Assembly: GCA_964651245.1 (NCBI GenBank)
Contig: CAZYVI010000015.1
Span: 49,081-113,080 of the forward strand
DNA: 64,000 nt
Source of the DNA: Avedoeria sp964651245
GTDB lineage: Bacteria; Chloroflexota; Anaerolineae; Epilineales; Epilineaceae
Direction: 5' to 3'
A model generated the notes under the pieces. It was given only the letters and a program-made list of their open reading frames with translations. It ran no database searches and was not told the DNA's origin. Numbering within the stretch: the stretch's first letter is position 1; each line of letters begins with the position of its first letter. Both the position numbers and the translations under genes were made by a program. Below, piece by piece: positions 49,985 through 58,700 of the stretch.

Positions 49985-52900
49985 ATGCCCACCGCCCGCC
50001 CCGCCGCCCTTGGCGCCAGCGCCGCCCGCGCGCCTCGCGCCGCCCGCGCCGCCCGCGCCGCCGCCATCGTGCTGGCGCTGGCCGGGGCGGCCCGCGCCGC
50101 CGCCGCGCCGGCGTCGCCGCCGCCCGCGCCGCCGGCGCAGCGGACGGACGGCCGCGCCGTGCACGCCATCGTCGTCGCCGCGGGTCCGTCGGTGGCCGAT
50201 CGGCTGGCGGCTGCGGGCTGGCCCGCCTGGCGCGGCCTCGCCGCCGACGTCGCGGCGGCCGCCGCGCAGCCGGGCACGCGGGCGCGCTTGCGGGCGTGGC
50301 GGGCCGCGACCCTGGCGTCGCAGCAAGGTATCGTCGCCCAGGCGCGCGCGCTCGGCGTCGACGTCGTGGCGCGCTACGCGATCGTCGGCAACGGGGTGCA
50401 GGTCGTCGGTCCCGCTGGCGCCGTGGCGCGCCTGGCGGCTGCGCCGGGCGCCGTCGCCCTCGAGCCGGCGCCGCGCCTCCGGCTGGCGCGGCCGGCGTCG
50501 CCGCCGGCGGCGACGCCGGCGATCGACCCGCCTGCGGTCGGCCAACCCCGCGCCGTCGACGCCGCCGGCGCCGCCGTCGCCCACGGCCCTGCGACACGCG
50601 TCTCCGCCGACGCCGCGGACGACACCGCCGCCCCCGCCGACGGCGCGGGCCAGACGATCGCCATCATCGACACCGGCATCGACTACACCCACGCCGCGTT
50701 CGGCGGGCCGGGCACGGCCGCCGCCTATGCCGCCGCCCGGGGCGCGGCGGAGCGCATCGACGACGACTACGATGGCCGGCCGCTGTTCCCCAACGGCCGC
50801 GTCGTCGGCGGCTGGGACTTCGTCGGCCCGAACTACACGTCACCCGAGCGCTGCCCGCCGGCCGAGGCGGCCGCCGGCCGCTGCACCGGCACGCCGCGGC
50901 CGGACCCCGACCCGCTCGACGCCTACGGCCACGGCACATCGGTGGCCGGGCTGGCCGCCGGCAGCCGCATCGCTGGCCTGGCGCCGGGCGTCGCGCCGGC
51001 GGCCGACCTCGTGGCGCTCAAGGTCTTCGGCCCGCCGTCGCGCGGCGCCGACACCGACGAGGCGGCCGACGTCGTGATCGACGCCATCGAGTGGTGCGCC
51101 GGCGCCAACCTCGGCCTCGAGCGCCGCGGCGTCGTCCCTGCGCGCATCGACGTCGTCAACCTCAGCCTCGGCGAGCCCTGGGCCCAGGGCTCGCGGTTCT
51201 TCGACGCCGCGATCGCCAATGCGGTGAACGCCGGCATCGTCGTGGTCGCCGCGGCGGGCAACCAGGGCGACCGGCCGTTCGTCTTGACCGCGCCGGGCAG
51301 TAGCCCGCAGGCGCTGGCGGTGGCGGCGTCGAGCGGCGGCGCGGAGCGCGACGTCATCGGCACGTTCTCGGGCCGCGGACCGAGCCGGCACGGCGCGCTC
51401 AAGCCCGACCTCACCGCGCCCGGCGCGCAGCGGGCCACGGCCGCGCTGGGCAGCGGCGACGGCGTCGCCACCAGCAGCGGCACCTCGATGGCCAGCCCCG
51501 AGGTGGCCGGCGCGACCGCGCTCGTGCTGGCGCAGCTCGCGCGCCGCGTGGCCGCGTCGGGCTGGGTCCCGGGCGGTGCGTCCGACGTCGCGGCCCGGCT
51601 GGTCAACGCCGCATCGCCGCTCGTCGTCGATGCGCGCGGCGCGCCGGCGCCCGTCGTGCGCCAGGGCGCCGGGCGGCTCGACGTCGGCCGCGCCCTCTCG
51701 GCGACGCTGATCGCCCGCGTCGGCGACGGGGCGGCCGTCCAGCTGGGCCGCTGGCCGCGGTCGCAGCCGGGACCGCGCACCGCGGTCCTGGACGTGTTCA
51801 ACCCGACCGCCGACGCCATCCGCTTCCGGTTGGCCGTCCGCCGTCGCGCCGCCCCGCGCCTGCGCGTCGACGTCGCGCCCGGCGCGCACTGGGCGCCGCC
51901 CGGCGGCCGCCTGCCGGTGACGGCGACGTTCACGCTGCCGCCCGACGACCCGGGCCCGGCGCTCGGCGCCGCGCATGGCGGCACGCTCGCCGCCGCGGCG
52001 TACGACGCGGCGGCCGACGACGGCTGGCTCGAGCTCTGGCCGGAGGGCGACGGCGCCGGAGCGCCCGACGCGCCGCTGGCCGCGGTCCCCTTCGCCACGG
52101 TCCTCCGCGCCAGCGCGGCCGCGACGGTGACGATGGGCGACGGCGCGCCCGCGGCGTCGCTGCGGCTGGCGCAGCCCGACGCGCCGGGCGCGGTGGAGGC
52201 GACCGTCGAACTCTTCCATCGCCTGACCGAACCCGACGGCGACCCCGACGAGCCGGCCGTGCGCTACGAGGCCGACCTCTGGCACGTCGGGGCGCGCTGG
52301 AGCGGCGTTGCCGAAGGCGACGGCGGCGACGGGCCGCGGCTGACGATCGGGCTGGCGCGCCACGCGCCGGCCGTGGTTCCGTACGGCGTCGTCGTGCGCA
52401 CCGCGCTCGACGTCGACGGCGACGGCACGGTGGACCGGGCGATCGACGCCGGCGTCGAGGCGGCGGTGCTCGGCGCCGGCGCCGACGACGCGATGGTGGC
52501 GGCCGTCCGGCGCTGGGATCCTGCGGCCGGCGCCCCCGCCGGGCCGCCGCTGGCGACGACGCCGCTCCCGTTCGCGCTCGACAGCCGCGTCCTCGCCTTC
52601 GACGTCCGCTTGGCCGACCTCGGCCTGGCCGCGCCGCGCGGTGTGACCCTGGCGGTGGAGAGCCGCGGCCGGCTGGAGGACTGGCTGCCGCTGGACGATG
52701 GCGACGGCCGCGCCGGCGACGCCGTGTCGGCCGTCGACGTCGTGCCGGACGGCGCGTCGCTGGCGCGGCCGGCGGACGGGGCGCCGTGGCTGGCGGTGCC
52801 CGCGCCCGGCGCGCGCGCCGAGCCGCGGCCGTGGCGGGCCACCGTGCCGCCCGGCGGCGCCGTCGCGGTGCGGATCGTCGCTCCGTGTCGGGGCGAGCCG

Positions 52901-53047
52901 GCCGGCTTCCTGGCGCTGACGCCCGCCAACCTGGCCGCTACGGCGACGGGCGCCGCCGACGTCCAGCTCGTCGAGCCCGCCGCGGCGCTGCGGCGCGCGG
53001 CCGGCTGCCGGCTCTGGCTGCCGCTCGGCTGGCGCGCGGCGCGCTAG
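49985..53047 (+). CDS. Secreted subtilisin-family (S8) serine protease with YLP-like tail
   Basis: About 1020 residues. The start is uncertain: six in-frame ATGs lie in a Met-Pro repeat at 49919-49985; the last is chosen because it gives a normal signal peptide (AAIVLALAGAARAAAA). An I9-like propeptide region (about 40-160) is followed by the S8 domain: Asp229 in IIDTGIDYTHAAF, His316 in YGHGTSVAG, oxyanion Asn in AAAGNQGD, Ser501 in SSGTSMASPEVAG. After about 570 are beta-rich C-terminal regions and a final GCRLWLPLGWRAAR. Its TAG shares CTAG with the convergent pssA stop. Confidence 0.88.
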   Translation: MPTARPAALGASAARAPRAARAARAAAIVLALAGAARAAAAPASPPPAPPAQRTDGRAVHAIVVAAGPSVADRLAAAGWPAWRGLAADVAAAAAQPGTRARLRAWRAATLASQQGIVAQARALGVDVVARYAIVGNGVQVVGPAGAVARLAAAPGAVALEPAPRLRLARPASPPAATPAIDPPAVGQPRAVDAAGAAVAHGPATRVSADAADDTAAPADGAGQTIAIIDTGIDYTHAAFGGPGTAAAYAAARGAAERIDDDYDGRPLFPNGRVVGGWDFVGPNYTSPERCPPAEAAAGRCTGTPRPDPDPLDAYGHGTSVAGLAAGSRIAGLAPGVAPAADLVALKVFGPPSRGADTDEAADVVIDAIEWCAGANLGLERRGVVPARIDVVNLSLGEPWAQGSRFFDAAIANAVNAGIVVVAAAGNQGDRPFVLTAPGSSPQALAVAASSGGAERDVIGTFSGRGPSRHGALKPDLTAPGAQRATAALGSGDGVATSSGTSMASPEVAGATALVLAQLARRVAASGWVPGGASDVAARLVNAASPLVVDARGAPAPVVRQGAGRLDVGRALSATLIARVGDGAAVQLGRWPRSQPGPRTAVLDVFNPTADAIRFRLAVRRRAAPRLRVDVAPGAHWAPPGGRLPVTATFTLPPDDPGPALGAAHGGTLAAAAYDAAADDGWLELWPEGDGAGAPDAPLAAVPFATVLRASAAATVTMGDGAPAASLRLAQPDAPGAVEATVELFHRLTEPDGDPDEPAVRYEADLWHVGARWSGVAEGDGGDGPRLTIGLARHAPAVVPYGVVVRTALDVDGDGTVDRAIDAGVEAAVLGAGADDAMVAAVRRWDPAAGAPAGPPLATTPLPFALDSRVLAFDVRLADLGLAAPRGVTLAVESRGRLEDWLPLDDGDGRAGDAVSAVDVVPDGASLARPADGAPWLAVPAPGARAEPRPWRATVPPGGAVAVRIVAPCRGEPAGFLALTPANLAATATGAADVQLVEPAAALRRAAGCRLWLPLGWRAAR

Positions 53048-53895
53048 TCGGCGTCGGGGCGCGGCGCCGCGCCGTCGTCCGCCGGGGACGCCCCGCGGCG
53101 CGCCCGCCGGCGCGCGATGGGCTCGCGGGTCGGAATGCGGTCGACGAGCCCTTCGATCACCGTCTGGGCCAGGCCGAACGCCACATAGCCCATGAGCGCC
53201 GGGAAGAACAACTGGCGCGGCAGCCAGACGATCCCGATCGCCGTGCCGGCGACGACGAGCGTGCCCAGGATCGCCTTGGGCGAGCCGAAACCGATCGTCG
53301 GCACCGCGGCGTAGCGAACGTTGCTGATCATCAGGAAGGCCAGGCCCAGCATCAGGAAGCGCAGGAGTTGGTGCCATGGCAGGTCGAGCCCGCTGCCCAG
53401 CAGCCGGTCGTAGAGCGGCGTCTGGCTGAACCACCAATAGGTGGCCAGCGTCATGCCGGCCGCCGGCGACGGCAGCCCCTGGAAGTGCGTCTTGGCGCGG
53501 CCGGCCTGCTCGACGTTGAAGCGCGCCAGCCGGATCACGGCGCACATCGTGAACAAGAAGCAGAAGATCCAGTCCCAGCCCTCTTCGTTGAGGACGGCGA
53601 AGTACATGATCATCGACGGCGCCAGGCCGAACGAGATCGCGTCGACGAGCGAGTCGAGCTCGGCGCCGAAGCGCGACCCGGTGTGGGTGGCGCGGGCGAT
53701 CCGGCCGTCGAGGACATCGCAGACGCCGCCCAGCACCACGTAGAGCCCGGCGTGCGAGAAGTCGCCGCGGGCCGCAGCGACGATGGCGTAGACCCCGAAG
53801 AACAGGTTGGCCATCGTGAAGCCGTTCGGCAGGATGATCGCCGGCCGCAGGCGGCGGCGCCCCCGCCGCGGTTCGGCGCCGCGCGCGACGCTCAC
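53044..53895 (-). CDS. pssA: CDP-diacylglycerol-serine O-phosphatidyltransferase
   Basis: 283 residues. Makes phosphatidylserine, substrate of the Psd encoded just upstream. The CDP-alcohol phosphotransferase motif is complete: DGRIARATHTGSRFGAELDSLVD fits DGxxAR-x8-GxxxDxxxD (first part DGRIAR, last part GAELDSLVD). About seven membrane helices. ILPNGFTMANLFFGVYAI is the typical PssA N-terminus. Start GTG 53895 overlaps the psd stop (GTGA). The C-terminal 35 residues are charged and Ala-rich. The stop shares CTAG with the S8 protease gene. Confidence 0.95.
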   Translation of the reverse strand: MSVARGAEPRRGRRRLRPAIILPNGFTMANLFFGVYAIVAAARGDFSHAGLYVVLGGVCDVLDGRIARATHTGSRFGAELDSLVDAISFGLAPSMIMYFAVLNEEGWDWIFCFLFTMCAVIRLARFNVEQAGRAKTHFQGLPSPAAGMTLATYWWFSQTPLYDRLLGSGLDLPWHQLLRFLMLGLAFLMISNVRYAAVPTIGFGSPKAILGTLVVAGTAIGIVWLPRQLFFPALMGYVAFGLAQTVIEGLVDRIPTREPIARRRARRGASPADDGAAPRPDAD

Positions 53896-54545
53896 GGGTG
53901 CGCCAGCCGGGCGATCACCGTCGCGCCGGCGCGGACGCGGTCGCCCACGGCGACGGCGACGGCCGTGTCGGGCGGCGCGAAGACGTCGACGCGCGACCCG
54001 AACCGGATCAGGCCCAGCCGGTCGCCTTGGATCACGGCATCGCCGACGCGGCCGTCGGTGACGATGCGGCGGGCGATCAGCCCGGCGATCTGCCGCACCA
54101 CGAACCGCCGGCCGCCGCTGTCGATGCCGATCGACATCTGCTCGTTGTCGAGGCTGGCCTTGTCGCTGGCGGCGTGCAGAAAGCGCCCCGGGTGGTAGTG
54201 GGCGTAGCCCAGCGTGCCGCTGACCGGGTAGCGGTTGACGTGGACGTCGAAGACGCTCATGAAGATCGAGATGCGGACCGCCGGCCCGCCGATGTACGCC
54301 GGTTCGTCGCAGGCCGCCACAGCCACGACCCGGCCGTCGGCCGGCGCGACGACGACGTCGGGTCCGCGCTCGCCGCGGCGCGGCGGGTCGCGGAAGAACG
54401 CCACGACCCAGAGGGCCAGCACGGCCAGGGCGAGCGCGGCCACGGTCCAGCCCGCGCCGCCGCGGCCGACGGCCAGCGCGGCCACGGCCACCGCCGAGAC
54501 GGCGGCGGCGGCGATGAACGGAAGGCCTTCCGGCGCGATGCGCAT
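53892..54545 (-). CDS. psd: Phosphatidylserine decarboxylase proenzyme (short type)
   Basis: 217 residues, the compact form found in many bacteria and archaea. Two N-terminal membrane helices (FIAAAAVSAVAVAALAV, WTVAALALAVLALWVVAFF) are followed by FFRDPPRRGERGPDVVVAPADG, ISIFMSVFDVHVNRYPVSG and YHPGRFLHAASDKASLDNE. The self-cleavage site that yields the pyruvoyl group is the GS of LIRFGSRVDVF. Makes phosphatidylethanolamine. Start ATG 54545 has GAGGAG 12 bases upstream. Confidence 0.94.
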   Translation of the reverse strand: MRIAPEGLPFIAAAAVSAVAVAALAVGRGGAGWTVAALALAVLALWVVAFFRDPPRRGERGPDVVVAPADGRVVAVAACDEPAYIGGPAVRISIFMSVFDVHVNRYPVSGTLGYAHYHPGRFLHAASDKASLDNEQMSIGIDSGGRRFVVRQIAGLIARRIVTDGRVGDAVIQGDRLGLIRFGSRVDVFAPPDTAVAVAVGDRVRAGATVIARLAHP

Positions 54546-54608
54546 CTGGGGTGCCCGCTCCTCACGGCGCGCCGCGCCACCACCGGGCCCGCGGCTCGAC
54601 CCGGCGCC

Positions 54609-54637
54609 AGCATGGCCCGCCGCCGCCGGGCTGTCAA
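54609..54637 (-). promoter_or_regulatory. Promoter of psd-pssA
   Basis: TTGACA (54637-54632), 17 bases, CATGCT (54614-54609) on the minus strand; leader about 57 bases. The only consensus TTGACA seen. Confidence 0.7.
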
Positions 54638-54651
54638 GGGGCCGCTTGTGG

Positions 54652-54657
54652 TATGAC
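54652..54657 (+). promoter_or_regulatory. -10 box of the RlmI-like gene, near-leaderless
   Basis: TATGAC ends 9 bases before ATG 54667; another in-frame ATG follows it immediately at 54658. Weak match. Confidence 0.35.
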
Positions 54658-54666
54658 ATGCACGCG

Positions 54667-55674
54667 ATGCCCGCGCCCACCACGCCCCCCGACCCGACGG
54701 CCCGCCTCGGCGCCGCCCTGGCCGCCCGCGAGGGCTGGCTCGACCCCGCCCACCGCGGCGCGCTGCGGCTGTTCGCCGGCTTCTACGAGGGCGCGCCCGA
54801 GCTCGTCGTCGACCTCTACGCCGACACCCTCGTCGTCCACAACTACGCCGCCTCGGCCGCCGCCGGCGCCGACGCGGTGCGGCGGGCCTTGGCGTTCTAC
54901 CGCGGTGCGCTGCCGTGGCTGCGCGCCGCCGTCGTCAAGCACCGGCACGCGCCCGACCCCGACGACCGCCGCGGCGTGCTCGCCTTCGGCGACGCGCCGG
55001 CCCGCGAGGTGACCGAGCACGGCGTGCGCTACCGCGTCGAGCTGCGCGGCGCCCGAGACGCCGGCTTCTACCTCGACACCCGCGGCCTGCGCGCCTTTCT
55101 CAAGGCCGAGATGGCCGGGCGGCAGGTCCTCAACGCGTTCGCCTACACCGGCAGCCTGGGCGTCGCCGCCCTGGCCGGCGGGGCGTCGCGCGTCGTCCAG
55201 CTCGACGCGAGCCGGACGTTCCTCAACGTGGCCAAGGAGTCGTGCACGCTCAACGGGCTGCCGATCCGCCGCGGCGACTTCGTGGCGGACGACTTCTGGG
55301 TGGCCGCGAGCCGGCTGCGGCGCGCCGACGCCCGCTTCGACTGCGTCGTGATCGACCCGCCCTTCTTCGCCACCGCCCCGACCGGCACGGTGGACCTCGC
55401 CCACGCCGCCGACCGGCTGATCAACAAGGTCCGGCCGCTCGTCGCCGACGGCGGCTGGCTGGTGGCCGTGAACAACGCGCTCTTCCTGCGCGGCGCCGAC
55501 TACGTCGCGCAGCTCGAGGCGCTGTGCGCCAGCGGCCACCTGACCCTCGACCGCCCGATCGACGTCCCGCCCGACGTCACCGGGACCGCCGCGACGCGCG
55601 TCGCCGGGCCGCCGGTCGACCCGGCGCCGTTCAACCACCCCACCAAGATCGCGGTGCTGCGGGTCCGGCGCTAG
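54667..55674 (+). CDS. RlmI-like class I rRNA (cytosine-C5) methyltransferase
   Basis: 335 residues. Features of the RlmI/RlmK group: AGFYEGAPELVVDLYADTLVVHNY (PUA-linked EEHEE-like region), TEHGVRYRVELRGARDAGFYLDTRGLRA, the SAM site VLNAFAYTGSLGVAALAGGA, LDASRTFLNVAKESCTLNGL, and the catalytic DPPFF loop (VVIDPPFFATAP). The N-terminal PUA domain seems reduced. Target is probably 23S rRNA but not certain. ATG 54667 is preferred; 54658 is possible. No ribosome-binding site is seen. Confidence 0.85.
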   Translation: MPAPTTPPDPTARLGAALAAREGWLDPAHRGALRLFAGFYEGAPELVVDLYADTLVVHNYAASAAAGADAVRRALAFYRGALPWLRAAVVKHRHAPDPDDRRGVLAFGDAPAREVTEHGVRYRVELRGARDAGFYLDTRGLRAFLKAEMAGRQVLNAFAYTGSLGVAALAGGASRVVQLDASRTFLNVAKESCTLNGLPIRRGDFVADDFWVAASRLRRADARFDCVVIDPPFFATAPTGTVDLAHAADRLINKVRPLVADGGWLVAVNNALFLRGADYVAQLEALCASGHLTLDRPIDVPPDVTGTAATRVAGPPVDPAPFNHPTKIAVLRVRR

Positions 55675-55738
55675 GCCGTCCGGCCGGCCGGCGCGACCGG
55701 GACGCGACAGGCCGATGGCGCCGGCCGCACGCCTCTGC

Positions 55739-55744
55739 TATGCT
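55739..55744 (+). promoter_or_regulatory. -10 box of the VWA-protein gene, leaderless arrangement
   Basis: TATGCT ends 8 bases before ATG 55753; no ribosome-binding site. Confidence 0.5.
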
Positions 55745-55752
55745 CTGCCACG

Positions 55753-58700
55753 ATGCGCCGCCCGCCGCCGCCCCGTCCCGTCGCCGCGACCCTGTTCGTC
55801 GCGGCGTTCGTCGCCGCGTGGCTGGGGGGCCGGTCGCCCGCCGCACCCGTCGATGCCGCGCCCGCCGTCGAGCCGATCCTGGGCGCGGCCCTGACGATCC
55901 TGGCCGACGGGACGGCGCCGTTTGAGGACCGGCCGCTGGCCGTGGCCGGGTTGGGCACGCTGCCCGGCGTGCGCGGCGTGGCCGACCCGGGCGACGACGT
56001 CGGCCCCAACGACGGCGTGGTGCGCGCCTGGGACGCCGTCGTCTACCGCGCCTCGTTCAGCGTCCGCGACGCCGGCGTCGACGGCCTGGTGGCCGAGGTG
56101 ACGCTGGCCGGGCCGGCCATCTGGGAGGCGGGCCAGCTGCCCGCGCTGCGCCTGGCCGGCTGCCCCGGCGGCGCCACGCTCCTCGACGGCGGGCGCACCG
56201 TGCGCTGCGTCGTCGGCGCGGTGGCGGCGCCGCCGGCCGTGACGGTGGCCCTCGACCTCACGGCGCGCGTCAGCGGCACGGCGCTGCAGGGCGACCGGAT
56301 CGAGGCCGGGCTCACCGTTCGCGCCCCCGGCGCCGTCCCCGATCCCGACCGCGCCAACTGCGCCCTGCCCCGTCCCGACGGCTGCGATGCGACCGCGCCG
56401 GTCGTGACGGTGTCGGCCGCGCCGGCGGCCGAGCTGCGCAAGTTCCTCGTCGGCAACCGGCAGGGCGTAGTGTTCGGCGGCGTCGTCGGCCGTCAACTCG
56501 ACTGGCAGCTGGACGTCGTGCTCGGCGCCGACGGCGATGCGCGCGGCAGCTCGATGCCGGTCGGCGCGCCGTGGACGCTGCCCGACTGGTGGCGCGCCCT
56601 CGGCCCGACGGGCCGCGACCTGCGCCTCAGCGTGGCCCTCGTCGGCTGCAGCGACGCCGATGGGCGCGCGGCGTGGCAGTGCGCCCAGCCGGGCGGTCCC
56701 GGCGCCCCGATCGAGGTCACGCTGCTGCGGCTCGACGCCGACGCCAGCCTGCCGAACGGCATCGCCTCGGCCCAGCCGGCCGTGGTGGCCCGGTTGAACG
56801 TCCAGCTCTGGGTGCCGGAGACCGAGGTCACCGGCGCCGGCGGCGACGTGACGTTCCACAACTGCTTCGCCACCGCCATCGGCAACCCGCAGCGCTCGCT
56901 CTGGGCGCCGCTCGACGCGCGCGGCCAGGCCAACCTGGGCGGCAGCCTCGAGCCGCCCGGCAACAACTGCAGCTACGCCGTGCTGCCGGTGCCGCGGGCC
57001 GTGCCGACGCGCCGGCCGCCGCGCCGCCCGCCGCCCGGCCGGCCCGGCCCGCCCGGCCGCGCCCCGACCCCGATCCCGACCGCGGCGGTGGCGCTGCCGA
57101 GCAAGAGCTACCTGCCCGTCACCCAGGGCGCCGCGGTGACCGACGGCTCGACGTTCCGCGCCGAGATGGTCATCGAGATCGGCGGCGGCGGCACGATGCT
57201 GGGCGTCATCCCGTGCGACAAGTGGGACAACAGCAGCCACATCCTCACCGGCGACGCCGCCACGGCGGTGCGGGTCTGGCGCGAGGACCTGGGCGAGGAC
57301 CCGGTCGACATCACCGACGGTGGCCGCGTGGTCGTCGAGTACGGCACGGGCCGGTGGGGGCGGCAGCGCCCGGCCAGCCTCTCGGTGGGCCGCGCCTGGT
57401 ACGCCCAAGCCACGGCGTCGTGCCACGACGCGGCGCCGGTGACGGGCATGGGCTGGTTCGGCGGCGACCAGGTCGACTTCGAGAACCGTGGCCGCGGGCG
57501 TCTGGACGCGGCCCACGTGAACATGGTCCGCGCCCGGCTGCTCGACGGCGTGCCGGCGGGCAGCATCGTCTGGATCGAGCTGCAGTTCGCGGCGTTGGCC
57601 AACCGGCCCGGCACCTGGCTGATGAACTACGGCGCGGCCGGCTTCGGCGCCGGCAGCCGCGCCGGCTGGCGGGTGCAGGAGTGCTACGGCGCCCTGGGGG
57701 CGTCCTCGCGCCGCGCGTGCCCGGTGCCGGCCAGCGGCGCGACCGGCCGGCCGGGCGGCCTCGGCGACATGCTCGTCCACGTCGGGGTGCCGCTGTGGCT
57801 CCAGAAGCGGACCGATCCGGCGGTGCCGGGCGGCAGCCCGGTGATCAACGCCGGCGAGACGATCGCGTTCGTGCTCGACGCGGCGACGTTCCCGAGCCCG
57901 TCGTCGCCGCCGCTGCCGGCCTACCCGCCCGAGGCGTTCGCGCCCGGCGTCGTCGTCACCGACACGCTGCCGCTGGGCCTGAGCTACGTCCTCGACTCGG
58001 CCACCGTCGCCAGCGAGGACCTCGACGGCGACGGCGCGCTCGGACCCGGCGAGGACCGCAACGGCAACGGCACCCTCGACCGCGACGTGCCCTTCGAGCC
58101 GGCGATCCTCCCCGGCCCCGGCTACGGCGAGACGACGCTGCGCTGGACGATCGGCGATCTGCCGTACCGCCGCCGGGTGCCGGCGATCCGCTACGTGGCG
58201 CGCGCGTCGCGGCTGGTGCCGGGCGGGACGGCGCTGGCCAACCAGGCCGGCATCTGGGCCAGCAACGACCGGCCGCCGAACTGCCGACCCGGCGCGCGCG
58301 AGCTCGAGGGCGGCCGCTGCGCCTGGGCGCAGGTGATCATCGCCAACATCGCCGCCGCCCAGGTCGAGAAGGTGCCGCGCAGCCCGCTCGTCCTGCCCGG
58401 CGAGCCGATGGTCTACCGCCTCTCGCTCGCCAACCTGACCGACCGACCCGTCGAGTGGTTCGACGCCGTCGACCTCTTGCCGCGCGAGGGCGAACCGCGC
58501 ACGCCGCCGACCCGGCTGCGCGGCGGGATCGGCGGCGTCCGGGTCCGGCTCCCGGCGGGCGGGCCGCCGATCGAGGTCTGGGCGTCGGCCGCCGACCCCG
58601 AGGCGCTCGACGTGGCCGGCGGCGGCCTGCGCGACGGGCTCGTCGACCCGGTGGCGGCCTGGGGCGCGCCGGGCGCCGGGCTGGGCGGTCCCGAGTGGCC

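Noticed and set aside
54235..54666. N-terminal extension of the RlmI-like protein
   Set aside because: It is antisense to psd and its promoter; homology to RlmI begins near 54667.
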